A stretch of DNA of 64,000 nucleotides from NCBI GenBank assembly GCA_023249475.1, contig JAHFCO010000001.1:1-64000 (forward strand). Direction: 5' to 3'. The notes below the pieces were generated by a model. It was given only the letters and a program-made list of their open reading frames with translations. It made no database searches and had not been told where the DNA came from. This document shows positions 27,066 to 35,123 of this stretch, in pieces (the stretch's first letter is position 1; every line of letters begins with the position of its first letter). The position numbers and the translations under genes were made by a program. Source of the stretch: Bacillota bacterium (GTDB lineage: Bacteria > Bacillota_I > Bacilli_A > Erysipelotrichales > Erysipelotrichaceae).

Positions 27066-27082
27066 AATGGTATTATACCATT
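27066..27082. promoter_or_regulatory. Palindrome overlapping divergent -10 boxes (yitT-like / vanZ-like)
   Basis: AATGGTA-TTA-TACCATT is a perfect inverted repeat with 7-base arms. Inside it, TATAAT can be read on the minus strand (27072-27077) and TATTAT on the plus strand (27071-27076). This is a candidate operator controlling both divergent genes. -35 boxes are not clear. Confidence 0.45.
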
Positions 27083-27117
27083 ACGCAAGCGCGGAGAACA
27101 CCCCCGCAAGGAAGGAC

Positions 27118-27534
27118 ATGAACATGCGGCGACGTATCGTATTTATTCTTTATGTGGCATGGATCCTTCTGATTCTGGGGTTCACCCTTCAAAACGGGGA
27201 AACCTCCACGACGACCAGTCAGTGGTATGTGGAAGCGGTCCATGGATTCTTACTGAAGATCGATCTGCAGGTGTCGTTGGACCTGTTGACGACGATCATC
27301 CGCAAAGGGGCGCACTTCGGCGAATATGCGGTGTTGGGCGGGTTGAGTTCGATGAATGCGCGGATGAATCATAACCGGTTGTTCTATCTCAGCGCCCTCT
27401 TGCCTTTCCTCGATGAGACGATCCAGACGCAGGTCGACGGAAGAGCCGGTCGGTTCAGCGACGTCCTGATCGATTTAAGCGGATATTTGCTTGGTTACCT
27501 GATCGGACGAATGACACAAAAAAATGCGCGTTAG
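27118..27534 (+). CDS. VanZ family membrane protein
   Basis: A small VanZ-like membrane protein of about 138 residues with four hydrophobic segments and the family motifs RKGAHFGEYAVLG and DETIQTQVDGRAGRFSDVLIDLSGYLLG. VanZ was first described as conferring low-level teicoplanin resistance; most chromosomal members have unknown roles. Two ATGs are possible: 27118, and 27124, which has better spacing from GGAAGG. The stop codon lies inside a terminator hairpin shared with the convergent yhfW-like gene. Confidence 0.85.
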   Translation: MNMRRRIVFILYVAWILLILGFTLQNGETSTTTSQWYVEAVHGFLLKIDLQVSLDLLTTIIRKGAHFGEYAVLGGLSSMNARMNHNRLFYLSALLPFLDETIQTQVDGRAGRFSDVLIDLSGYLLGYLIGRMTQKNAR

Positions 27535-27543
27535 CGCATTTTC
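27517..27543 (-). terminator. Terminator shared by the yhf operon and the vanZ-like gene
   Basis: AAAATGCGC-GTTA-GCGCATTTT (27521-27542). The minus-strand side ends in seven T and is the stronger direction. Both convergent stop codons (27531-27533 minus, 27532-27534 plus) fall in the loop. Confidence 0.85.
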
Positions 27544-28754
27544 CATGTTAAGAAGGGTTGAGCGAAGCTTTCCCCGTTTTGAGGCGGGGGACAATCGAAC
27601 CAGTCGCAGACGCTAGCCCCGACATCGGACATCGTGTTGCGCTTTCCCAGTCGGACGCCGTGGGTCCCTCGTTGATAGGCAAGCAGCGGGACATATTCGC
27701 GGGTATGCCGGTTATGACCGATCTCCGGGTCGTTGCCATGGTCCGCCATGACGATCAAGAGGTCCTTCTCATCCAATAAGGACAGGATTTCTGCGAGGTT
27801 CCGATCGGCGATTTCCAACAATTCCTTATACCATTTCGTATTCATGCTATGTCCGGCCAAATCGGTTTCCTGGACGTTGGTGATGATGAACCCGTGCGAC
27901 ATCGCCTTGATTTCATTGATCGTCAGACGCAGCACTTCTTCGCTGTTGACGCAGGAAACGCTTTTCCCGTAGGGGTTGGCGACGATGTCGGCGACTTTGC
28001 CTAAGAGAACGGTCGGGATGTTTTTCGTTTTCAGTAAAGACGGGACCTGGACGCTCGCATCGACGCCATAGCCCAGATGCAGGACCTGATAGCCTTGCAG
28101 GTAGGACTTGGTCCGTACAGCGACGTTTCCGATGTAGCGGTCTTCTTTGACTTCCTGGGCGCTTAAAATATCATCGATCGTGTTCCCCGTCCCCCCGAAA
28201 GGGATGACGCGGTTCAACGTGACGACGCTCCGTACGACCCGGGCGATTTCAAGAAGTTTTTCGAAAGGCATGAAGTCCAAAGGCGCGATACAATTGATCG
28301 CTTGTCCGAGGTCGGAATCGATGTTGTCGGCGACGGCGCAATAATCTTCGACCAAAAAGTAAGTAAGTTTGTCCGTCCCTTTTTCTTCGACTTTGTATCC
28401 GGCATGAACCAAAGCGTTCTTGACGGGGATCAATTGGTCGTTGAGGCACTGCAGGACCGGTTTTTTGGGAAATGTACCCAAGATCTCTTGATGACCCATG
28501 AAGGTATCGGCCCCATCGTGCATCAAGGAAGATTTGCCTGTGTTCGCTAACGGGTCAAAATGCATGAACCGGCTTTCGAATCCGGCGGCGTTCATCAGTC
28601 CGAGCTTCTGTAAGGTCGGGAGTTTGAGGTCGGGATAGACGGTCAGGATGCTTTTGAGTGTATTGGCATTTACATCCGCAGGTCGGGTGTCACGGGTGTC
28701 TTCCATCGCCCCGATGCCGAAGCCATCCAAAACGATGACGATGAAACGGTTCAT
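27531..28754 (-). CDS. yhfW: YhfW-like phosphopentomutase/alkaline-phosphatase-superfamily enzyme
   Basis: A 407-residue metal-dependent enzyme related to phosphopentomutase (DeoB). Metal-binding motifs of the superfamily are present: IVLDGFGIG at the N-terminus, the GADTFMGHQEI loop, NVQETDLAGH and MADHGNDPEIGHNRHTREYVPLL. The E. coli YhfW is of almost the same length and similarly annotated. The start overlaps the yhfX stop by four bases (ATGA). Last gene of an eight-gene operon whose other members are all orthologous to the E. coli yhfS-yhfZ set, which supports YhfW over a true DeoB. No substrate is known; a phosphorylated sugar or amino compound is an inference. Confidence 0.85.
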   Translation of the reverse strand: MNRFIVIVLDGFGIGAMEDTRDTRPADVNANTLKSILTVYPDLKLPTLQKLGLMNAAGFESRFMHFDPLANTGKSSLMHDGADTFMGHQEILGTFPKKPVLQCLNDQLIPVKNALVHAGYKVEEKGTDKLTYFLVEDYCAVADNIDSDLGQAINCIAPLDFMPFEKLLEIARVVRSVVTLNRVIPFGGTGNTIDDILSAQEVKEDRYIGNVAVRTKSYLQGYQVLHLGYGVDASVQVPSLLKTKNIPTVLLGKVADIVANPYGKSVSCVNSEEVLRLTINEIKAMSHGFIITNVQETDLAGHSMNTKWYKELLEIADRNLAEILSLLDEKDLLIVMADHGNDPEIGHNRHTREYVPLLAYQRGTHGVRLGKRNTMSDVGASVCDWFDCPPPQNGESFAQPFLTWKMR

Positions 28755-29902
28755 AGTCGATAGCCGTGGGCGTCGAACATTCCAAGAAGGATCGGTTCTT
28801 CGCCACGGGGGTCGATGAGGGCGACGTGGCTGCGGGTCGTGAAGATCTGCGTACGGAAACTGCAGAGTACGGTCGAACTGACCGGATGGACGCCGTCGAC
28901 CTTCAAGGTATAATCGATGCTATCGATGCTGGGTCCGTGGATCAGGGCTCTTTCACGGACGCCGTCGCGGTGGACGACCATCGCGTTTTTCAGGTTGGAA
29001 CGGCGATAATATCCGCCCCCGTAGGCATAACTCGTACCGTTCACCGTGTGCGAGATTTCCGTGAGATAAAGCAGCGTCGGTACTTCCCCGTCGCTGTGGA
29101 AGGCATGATAAGGGGTCGTCCCGGTCAAGGCATGCCCGGGTTCGACGGTCGTCGCATGGTTTTCCGCCGCAAGTCGCATGCTGGCGTAGGTATTGGACGA
29201 GGGGGTGTTGACTTCCTTGATCGTACATCCCAGTGATTCCAGCTTATCCTTCGCTTTCAGAAGGAGGTCGAAATTCGCGGTCTTTTCGATTTTCCCGCTC
29301 TTTTCGTTATAAAGCATGCATGGAAACGACGTGACGCCTTCGATGCGGACATGGCTCAGCGCTTTCGCCGCTGCGCAGACGCATTCCAGTTCGTCCAGGG
29401 TGAAACCGCCTTGTTGGCCGTCGTAGATCAGGCAACTGTCATCCGCGACCTTCACCATGATCGACTGGAGGATGTCGTGACGTTTCGCGATTTCGTTGAT
29501 TTCTTGAAGCTTTTCGATGGAATAGACCGTGAAATAACGGACGCCGTAGGGGACCAGGCGTTCAAGGACGGACTTCGGGGTTTGGACAAGGTGTCCGACG
29601 TTCCATAGTTTCAATCCATGCGCCGCCAGATGGAGCGCTTCGCGATAATCCACCGCGACCGCACCGTCATAGCCCATGTCTTCCAACATTTCGGCGATTT
29701 CGGCGTTGCGTCCGATCTGCTTGCTCATGTAGAGGCAATTCAATCCGTGTTTCTTGGCTTCGTCCAAGACCAGTTTCGCGTTGTCAAGCAGACCCGGGAC
29801 GTCCAGGATATAGGTATCGGGATCCAGTGTGCCTTGTTGGTGCAGTTTGATCGCCGCGTCCAACAATTTCGGATTCCGTTCCATGACTTTCTCTAAAAAC
29901 AT
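28751..29902 (-). CDS. yhfX: YhfX-like PLP enzyme (alanine-racemase N-terminal fold)
   Basis: A 383-residue protein matching YhfX, a PLP-dependent enzyme of the fold-type III (alanine/ornithine racemase) group. Sequence marks are YILDVPGLLDNAKLVLDEAKKHGLNCLYMSKQIGRN near residue 31-66 (the expected PLP-lysine region), GYDGAVAVDYREALHLAAHGLKLWNVGHL, and a C-terminal beta domain with EPGHALTGTTPYHAF and YAYGGGYYRRSN. It overlaps the yhfS start region by 10 bases and the yhfW start by four. Likely a racemase or lyase acting on an amino acid; the substrate is unknown. Confidence 0.85.
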   Translation of the reverse strand: MFLEKVMERNPKLLDAAIKLHQQGTLDPDTYILDVPGLLDNAKLVLDEAKKHGLNCLYMSKQIGRNAEIAEMLEDMGYDGAVAVDYREALHLAAHGLKLWNVGHLVQTPKSVLERLVPYGVRYFTVYSIEKLQEINEIAKRHDILQSIMVKVADDSCLIYDGQQGGFTLDELECVCAAAKALSHVRIEGVTSFPCMLYNEKSGKIEKTANFDLLLKAKDKLESLGCTIKEVNTPSSNTYASMRLAAENHATTVEPGHALTGTTPYHAFHSDGEVPTLLYLTEISHTVNGTSYAYGGGYYRRSNLKNAMVVHRDGVRERALIHGPSIDSIDYTLKVDGVHPVSSTVLCSFRTQIFTTRSHVALIDPRGEEPILLGMFDAHGYRL

Positions 29903-31008
29903 GATTTCCCTTCTTTCGTTGCCGCATCCAGGCTTTCGCGCAGGATACGAAGGACCGTTTCCGCTCCGGAGCGCATCGGATTGATGCGGATCATCCGTTG
30001 CTTCAGCGTTTTGTCCGCTTTTAAAAACGTACCGGAGACACGATAGAACATCGGTGCGATTTCATATTTCGATTCGGCTCCGACCGGATGCGGGGCGGCG
30101 CCGAGGCGTTGGGCATGGATCAAGACCTGCTCGGCGATTTCTTCGTCGAATTCCACCAGCAACACCTTGGATTGGGCGTTGGCGATGAAGGCGGACTTGA
30201 TGCCGTGAAGCTCGTGGTTGTTGAGTCTGTCGCAGCACTCCGAGGTCACCGTCGCTTGTAAAGCCAAGGCCACCGGGGCATATACCATCCCGCGAAGGAC
30301 TTCCATCGCTTCGAACCCCTGCACCTGCGAGCCGCCGGAGTAGTTGATTTTATTGATCTTGTCGCACAAGGCTTGCTTGCCGACGACGATCCCGACCCCT
30401 TCGGGTCCAAGGAGTTTGAAGGCGGAGAACGCGGAGAGATCCGCCCCGCATTCGACCCCGATCTTTTCGATCTTCATGACCGCGTAGTTGTCGTCGACGA
30501 TGATCGGTAGATCGCAGGCGGATTTGAACCGTCGGATCACTTCTTCAAGGTCGTAGCGGTCGTCGAGTTTCTGGCGTGTCGTTTGGACGAGGATGAAATC
30601 CAAGCCTTCTTCCCGACAAGCTTGAATGCAGGCGTCGGCGTCGTGGAAATCGACGGCGACCGTCTCGATGTTCATCATCTCGAAGGTGCTTTCCGTCGTC
30701 GAATAGACCGGTGCGTCATGGATCAAGGCTTTGCGCTTCTTGCCGAGGCAGGTCGCGAAAGAGAGGCGCAATGCGCCGGTTCCCGATCCGCGAACCAGGA
30801 CCGCGCTTTCCGTTTGAAAGAAACGGGCCAGCACTTTTTCCACTTTCAGTGTCGTATCGGGTTTGTTGTTGGGGGATTTCACGCCTAAATCCCCGGTCTG
30901 AAGGAATTCCAATCCGCCGAATTCACGGCAGATGCAATCGACCAGGGAGAATTGTTTCCGTGCGGCTTCTTCCATGGAAATGGAGGATAAAGGGTAGGTT
31001 TCGATCAT
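29893..31008 (-). CDS. yhfS: YhfS-like PLP-dependent aminotransferase-fold enzyme
   Basis: A 371-residue fold-type I PLP enzyme. The pattern VRGSGTGALRLSFATC (phosphate-binding turn), LPIIVDDNYAVMKIE (Asp for the PLP ring) and FSAFKLLGPEGVGIVVG (PLP-lysine in AFK) support an aminotransferase or cystathionine-lyase-like role. The length matches E. coli YhfS. It is coupled to php upstream (four-base overlap) and yhfX downstream (10 bases). With YhfX it forms a two-PLP-enzyme pathway; the substrate is not readable. Confidence 0.84.
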   Translation of the reverse strand: MIETYPLSSISMEEAARKQFSLVDCICREFGGLEFLQTGDLGVKSPNNKPDTTLKVEKVLARFFQTESAVLVRGSGTGALRLSFATCLGKKRKALIHDAPVYSTTESTFEMMNIETVAVDFHDADACIQACREEGLDFILVQTTRQKLDDRYDLEEVIRRFKSACDLPIIVDDNYAVMKIEKIGVECGADLSAFSAFKLLGPEGVGIVVGKQALCDKINKINYSGGSQVQGFEAMEVLRGMVYAPVALALQATVTSECCDRLNNHELHGIKSAFIANAQSKVLLVEFDEEIAEQVLIHAQRLGAAPHPVGAESKYEIAPMFYRVSGTFLKADKTLKQRMIRINPMRSGAETVLRILRESLDAATKEGKSCF

Positions 31009-31883
31009 ACGGTGTTTCCTCCTAGGAATCGGTTGGGGTTGTCGGATAGGATGCGTTGTAGCTGTTCTTCCGTGACGTTGCGCTTCTTTAGTTCAGGGAT
31101 GAAGGTATCGAAGAGGTAGTGATAGCCGATTCCGCCGTGGGTGGCGAGATTGCTTTTACGGGTGATGTCCATCGATAAGAAGAGTTGGTCGATGTATCCG
31201 AGATCGATCAATTTGACGATCCAGTCCAGACGGGTTTCGTCCGGTAGGTAGTTGTTTTTCCCGATCGTGTCGAAACCGACGTTGACGCCGCTTTTCAGTA
31301 GACGTACGATCGAATCGAAATCGTTCTTCAGATCCACATGGCTGATCAGGACTTTATCGAGGTCGACGCCATGGTTGCGTAACAGGTCGACTTGCTGGTC
31401 CCCCATCGTCCCTAATGTGGTATGGGTGAGGATGGGCACACCGGTGTTTTTGTGGGCGACGCAGGCGGCGAGGAAGACTTTTTCTTCGTTGGGTGTGATG
31501 ACGTTGAGGCTGGTGCCGATCTCCCCGATGACGCTTGCGCATCGAAGACCTTCGATGCCTTCCGTGATTTCCTTCGTCATGAGTTCGGCCAGTTGGTCGA
31601 TTGTAAGTTCGGCCACTTCCGACGGAAGGAAGGGATCTTTATAGTAGCCCGTTGAAAAGAGAAACTGGATGTTCGTTTGTTTTTCGAGTTCCAGAACCTG
31701 TCGGACATCGCGTCCCATCCCCCGGTTCGAACAGTCCAGGATCCGGACGACGCCGTGGTTCTTGAGATCGGCGACTTCCTGTAACCCGTCCGTCAACAGG
31801 TCCATCTTGCAGTCGAGATCCTTCTTGGGTCCGGAAAGGTCGATGGCCATGTGTTCATGGATCAGCGTGAGGTTGGTCAACAT
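31005..31883 (-). CDS. php: Phosphotriesterase homology protein (PHP/YhfV)
   Basis: A 292-residue amidohydrolase-superfamily protein of the phosphotriesterase type, the same length as E. coli Php. Metal-binding motifs: LIHEHMAIDLSG at the N-terminus (HxH), VIGEIGTS (bridging Glu), ILTHTTLGT, LISHVDLK, and the late SMDITRKSN Asp. E. coli Php has no confirmed physiological substrate. It overlaps the PRD gene by 7 bases and yhfS by four. In this operon it could hydrolyse a phosphate ester or lactone intermediate. Confidence 0.88.
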   Translation of the reverse strand: MLTNLTLIHEHMAIDLSGPKKDLDCKMDLLTDGLQEVADLKNHGVVRILDCSNRGMGRDVRQVLELEKQTNIQFLFSTGYYKDPFLPSEVAELTIDQLAELMTKEITEGIEGLRCASVIGEIGTSLNVITPNEEKVFLAACVAHKNTGVPILTHTTLGTMGDQQVDLLRNHGVDLDKVLISHVDLKNDFDSIVRLLKSGVNVGFDTIGKNNYLPDETRLDWIVKLIDLGYIDQLFLSMDITRKSNLATHGGIGYHYLFDTFIPELKKRNVTEEQLQRILSDNPNRFLGGNTV

Positions 31884-32245
31884 GGTTCGTTTTGTCCTTG
31901 TTGACCCAGGTAATGAATCAGGTGAAGCAGGAAATACCCTTCTTCTTCCTTGGGTGGCTTGATTTCTTCCAAGAGACGCTTCAGCATCTCGTTGGCTTTC
32001 GCGCAGGCCGGATCGTTGAGTAACTGGTCCATGACGAATTCAGGGATCGTTTCGATCGATTGTCCCTGGTTCTCGCGGATGTACATGCCGGCGAAGTGGG
32101 TTATGAAACGTTCGGCGGCTTCTTCGTCGAATGAATAGCCGAACTCGTTTTCGTAGATTGAGCAAAGTCTTTGGATCTTGTCGGCTTGGTCGATCGTGAT
32201 CATCGACACGCGCACCATCAAGTCCAAACGGTTTTGAATGGTCAT
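31877..32245 (-). CDS. yhfY: YhfY-like PRD-domain protein
   Basis: A 122-residue protein resembling a single PTS-regulation domain (PRD), as in E. coli YhfY. Two histidines typical of PRDs are visible, in ERFITHFAGMY and FLLHLIHYLG. A stand-alone PRD has no DNA-binding part and may act by protein contact, perhaps with the adjacent YhfZ regulator. It starts 8 bases after yhfZ and overlaps php by 7. HprK is encoded elsewhere in the window, so an active PTS phospho-relay probably exists. Confidence 0.8.
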   Translation of the reverse strand: MTIQNRLDLMVRVSMITIDQADKIQRLCSIYENEFGYSFDEEAAERFITHFAGMYIRENQGQSIETIPEFVMDQLLNDPACAKANEMLKRLLEEIKPPKEEEGYFLLHLIHYLGQQGQNEPC

Positions 32246-32253
32246 GGCTCTCC

Positions 32254-33180
32254 TTAGTATCTGGGAATCATCTTCCCGTGGGCGACAAGGTGCTGGATGC
32301 TGAGCACGGTGTCGACGTTGATCAATTGCGTCAAAAGGTTGCAGAGCTCGGTGGCGCTGTTTCTGGCGACGATGACCGCGATCGTATCGTTTTCATCGAT
32401 CCCTTCGATCTGGATGTAGCGGATCCCCGGATAGGATTCCCGGATTTCATCTTCATTCCATACCGCGGCGTCGATTTCCCCGCTTTTCAGTTTATTGAGG
32501 ATCTGGTTGTAGTTGAGGTTGATGTACTTCACTTTATGGTCTTTGGTGACATGATAGGTCAGGTTGGTCTGGTCGATCGAGTCGTTGTCGATCCCGATCC
32601 GCATCCCATCCTCGATCCCCTTCGCGTATTGGTCGTTGAGGACGATGACGTGGTTGCTGAGGTAGGATTTGGGTCCGAACTCTTTGACGATCCGGATGTC
32701 CGCGCCTTGGTTGACGCTGTCGAGGAACGCCAGTTTGGAGACCAGGGCGAAATCGTAACGGGCTTCCATCAACAAAGACAAACGTTTGCGCGCACCGCGC
32801 ATGTAGGCCATGTTGACGGGGATGTCGTATTCGTTCTCCATGGCGGAAATGATGCCGGTCGCCAAGCCTTCGTAATGTTTCGAGTACGGTAAGGGCATGA
32901 CGCCGACCAAGGAAGTGATGTTTGCGAATTCAAGCAAGGTCTTCATGTTCTTATGCATTAAAAACGTCCCCATGTGACCCCTGGATTCCAGGGTGATCGC
33001 CTGGGTTTGCGTCAGCAGCTTCATCGCGTTTTGAAGGGTCCCGCGGGCGACCGACGTCTCCTCGGAAAGTTCGCTGAACGTCGGGATTTTGTCGCCGACC
33101 TTGAGTTGGAGAAGGATCTTGGCCAAGGTCATCGAGACCAGGCCGTTTTTGTTCATGATCAGGTTCTTTACGTCGCTCAT
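32254..33180 (-). CDS. yhfZ: YhfZ-like transcriptional regulator (GntR-type HTH)
   Basis: A 308-residue regulator. Residues about 15-75 form a winged helix of GntR type (VGDKIPTFSELSEETSVARGTLQNAMKLLTQTQAITLESRGHMGTFL). Residues from about 85 match the YhfZ ligand domain, which looks like a periplasmic-binding-protein fold (SLVGVMPLPYSKHYEGLATGI...KLKSGEIDAAVWNEDEIRESYPG). It lies behind yhfT with a 14-base-pair hairpin between. It probably controls the operon; the two matching palindromes at the yhfU promoter are the natural candidate sites. Confidence 0.85.
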   Translation of the reverse strand: MSDVKNLIMNKNGLVSMTLAKILLQLKVGDKIPTFSELSEETSVARGTLQNAMKLLTQTQAITLESRGHMGTFLMHKNMKTLLEFANITSLVGVMPLPYSKHYEGLATGIISAMENEYDIPVNMAYMRGARKRLSLLMEARYDFALVSKLAFLDSVNQGADIRIVKEFGPKSYLSNHVIVLNDQYAKGIEDGMRIGIDNDSIDQTNLTYHVTKDHKVKYINLNYNQILNKLKSGEIDAAVWNEDEIRESYPGIRYIQIEGIDENDTIAVIVARNSATELCNLLTQLINVDTVLSIQHLVAHGKMIPRY

Positions 33181-33202
33181 ACGATGTCCTTTCGATGATT
33201 AG

Positions 33203-33235
33203 AATAAAGAGGAAGAGTCGATCTTCCTCTTTATT
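33203..33235 (-). terminator. Strong stem-loop between yhfT and yhfZ
   Basis: A perfect 14-base inverted repeat (33203-33216 with 33222-33235) and a five-base loop, rich in A/T at the base of the stem. It sits in the only sizeable gap inside the operon (33181-33250). It could be a partial terminator or an RNA-stability element that sets yhfUT apart from yhfZY-php-SXW. The poly-T tail is modest (TTTATTCT). Confidence 0.65.
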
Positions 33236-33250
33236 TTACACTATCCTAGA

Positions 33251-34576
33251 TTACTTTACGACGATGGGAAACAAGCCGATTAAATGCAGGATGTTGACGA
33301 GGATGCCCATCGTGATCGCGCCGATCGGACCGATCGCCATGGTCGACAACGGCTTCTTGGAAGCTTGGTTGAGGAAGTAGAGGCCGATGACCCAGATGTA
33401 GCCGATCGAAGGGGCGATGGCGTTGGCCGCCAGCATCCCGCCGACCAACAAGGCGAGGTCGAGGACCTTGCTCATCGCGGTACGGGTATTGTCGCCTAGA
33501 TCCTTCATGCCCGGGAATTTATCCATGCCTTGGGCGATGAATCCAAGCAACAAGACTTCGACGACCATGATCAATGCGCCGGTAACGAAGGAGCCGGCCA
33601 TGCCCATGACGCCCATGTTGATGAAGAGGATCGCGGGAACGTGGATCAATTTGGTCCCTGCGGGGGAATAGACGCCGGAAACGATCGCGGTCGTCATGAC
33701 GAGGGGGATGAAGCCTAAGGTTCTGCCTAACGCGACGATCGCGGCTTGGGCGTATTGGCCCTCGGCCGTCAAGGTCAAGGAAGCCGGGCCTTCGGCGATC
33801 AATAACAACGTGGTGGCAAGCGCGACGATCCCGCCGCTAAATGCCAAGATCAGCATGTTCTTCTTGATGCGGTCGATGTTTTTCGAGAATACGGCGAAGG
33901 CCGTGGCGGCGTTGCCGTCTTCGGTTCTCTTCTGTCTCGCCGCGACGACGATCATCGCAACGATACCGACCAATAATGCCATACCATCCGAGTTCAGGGC
34001 GATGGTGACGCCGTTGACGACGAATTTACCGTAAAGCATCGTGATTTGTTTGACCAACATGATCAGGACAAGCACGGTACCGCCGGAGACGATGCCGGCT
34101 TGATAAGCGACGGCGATCGCGGGGAAGACGCTGAAGGCGAGGATGATCAAGCTTCCGACGGTCCCTAAGCTACCGGTGAAGTCGATCGGTAGGATCTTAA
34201 GCGCATCGATGATGGCTTGCATACCGAACAACAAGACGATTCCGAACAAGGCACCGACCGCGGTCGCGTACCATTTGCTGTTCCCGTTTTCGGAGAACAT
34301 GGTCCCGATGATGTCGGTCGCCAACATGATGGTGTGGACGATGATGATCTTCCCGGCGATGGACGTCGGCAGACCGAAGCCGATGACCAAACCGAACGAC
34401 AAGGCGAAACTGGTGGCGAACAGGGTCTTGCGATCCATCGCCTTGCTGAAGTAAGCCGGGAACATGGGGCGAAGTCCGTCATGGAATACCGCGATGTTCT
34501 GATTGGCGAGATAGGCGCAAATCCCGCCCAAGGCCGCCATGACGATGATCGTCAATGCGTTGATGCTAAATAACAT
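33251..34576 (-). CDS. yhfT: YhfT-like membrane transporter
   Basis: A 441-residue integral membrane protein with about 12 hydrophobic segments, matching the length and character of E. coli YhfT, a predicted transporter. Characteristic pieces are GGICAYLANQNIAVFHDGLRPMFPAYFSKAMDRKTL at the N-terminus, VIGFGLPTSIAGKIIIVHTIML, and LGFIAQGMDKFPGMKDLGDNTRTAMSKVLD. It is 12 bases after yhfU, so they are co-transcribed. Inferred to import the substrate that the YhfS/X/W/Php enzymes handle. Confidence 0.85.
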   Translation of the reverse strand: MLFSINALTIIVMAALGGICAYLANQNIAVFHDGLRPMFPAYFSKAMDRKTLFATSFALSFGLVIGFGLPTSIAGKIIIVHTIMLATDIIGTMFSENGNSKWYATAVGALFGIVLLFGMQAIIDALKILPIDFTGSLGTVGSLIILAFSVFPAIAVAYQAGIVSGGTVLVLIMLVKQITMLYGKFVVNGVTIALNSDGMALLVGIVAMIVVAARQKRTEDGNAATAFAVFSKNIDRIKKNMLILAFSGGIVALATTLLLIAEGPASLTLTAEGQYAQAAIVALGRTLGFIPLVMTTAIVSGVYSPAGTKLIHVPAILFINMGVMGMAGSFVTGALIMVVEVLLLGFIAQGMDKFPGMKDLGDNTRTAMSKVLDLALLVGGMLAANAIAPSIGYIWVIGLYFLNQASKKPLSTMAIGPIGAITMGILVNILHLIGLFPIVVK

Positions 34577-34588
34577 TCTCTTTCCTCC

Positions 34589-34948
34589 TTATTTTTTGAG
34601 AATTTCATCCAATACTACGGGAATGACTTTGTCGGCGTCGTAGTTGACGAACCCGAAACATTTTTTGCCATTCCGAACCGCTGATCGAATCTCCTCTTCC
34701 TGCATAATCTTCCCCGGAATGCTGATGGAGACACAGTGCTGCGGACCGACGAGGCCGATGGCCATCGCTAATGCCCCTCCGGCGCCTGTCGCACATGCTC
34801 CGAAATAGTACTGGGCTTGATTGGTTTGAATCGCCAGGGCTGCTTCGATATCGCTTTTGATCGATACTTCGACTCTGCCGCACCCATACTTGGTGATGAG
34901 ATTCGCCAAAATCTGCTTATCCATTTGACCACCGACCACGATTTTCAA
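34589..34948 (-). CDS. yhfU: YhfU-like DUF2620 protein
   Basis: A DUF2620 protein of about 120 residues (LKIVVGGQMDKQ... to ...VVLDEILKK). It has a glycine-rich centre (FGACATGAGGALAMAIGLVG) and belongs to the YhfU family, whose members accompany yhfT. The perfect AGGAGGT ribosome site is 7 bases from the TTG at 34948 but only one base from an in-frame ATG at 34954, so I favour the TTG start. A longer start at 35038 would span the promoter. First gene of the operon. Some similarity to PTS IIB-like small proteins is possible but unproven. Confidence 0.82.
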   Translation of the reverse strand: MKIVVGGQMDKQILANLITKYGCGRVEVSIKSDIEAALAIQTNQAQYYFGACATGAGGALAMAIGLVGPQHCVSISIPGKIMQEEEIRSAVRNGKKCFGFVNYDADKVIPVVLDEILKK

Positions 34949-34961
34949 GATCATACCTCCT

Positions 34962-34981
34962 AAATACAGAATACTGTATTT
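34962..34981. promoter_or_regulatory. Operator-like palindrome 1 at the yhfU promoter
   Basis: AAATACAG-AATA-CTGTATTT, a perfect 8-base inverted repeat lying just downstream of the predicted transcription start and close to the yhfU ribosome site. Core pattern ATACA-N6-TGTAT. Probable repressor site, most simply for YhfZ. Confidence 0.65.
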
Positions 34982-34993
34982 TGTACTAAAGAC

Positions 34994-35022
34994 ATTATCA
35001 TCTTCAACCCTGGATTTGTCAA
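34994..35022 (-). promoter_or_regulatory. yhfU operon promoter
   Basis: Minus strand TTGACA (35017-35022), 17 bases, GATAAT (34994-34999). The -35 is a consensus match and the spacing is ideal, so this is a strong sigma-A promoter. The start site is predicted near 34987, inside or beside palindrome 1. Confidence 0.75.
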
Positions 35023-35032
35023 GAGATAGCGC

Positions 35033-35048
35033 ATACATTTTTTTGTAT
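35033..35048. promoter_or_regulatory. Operator-like palindrome 2 upstream of the yhfU promoter
   Basis: ATACA-TTTTTT-TGTAT has the same ATACA-N6-TGTAT pattern as palindrome 1, with centres 69 bases apart. The two flank the promoter, which suggests cooperative binding or DNA looping by one regulator. Confidence 0.6.
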
Positions 35049-35123
35049 ACTGTTATGGTTGACTGGAATGTAGACCAAGACTTCCCTCACAATCGGCTTG
35101 ATGACAAGGTCATCCTACCTTTC

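Noticed and set aside
27531-28754. Ordinary phosphopentomutase DeoB
   Set aside because: The fold is related, but all seven neighbours are yhf-type genes and there are no nucleoside-catabolism genes nearby, so YhfW is the better call.
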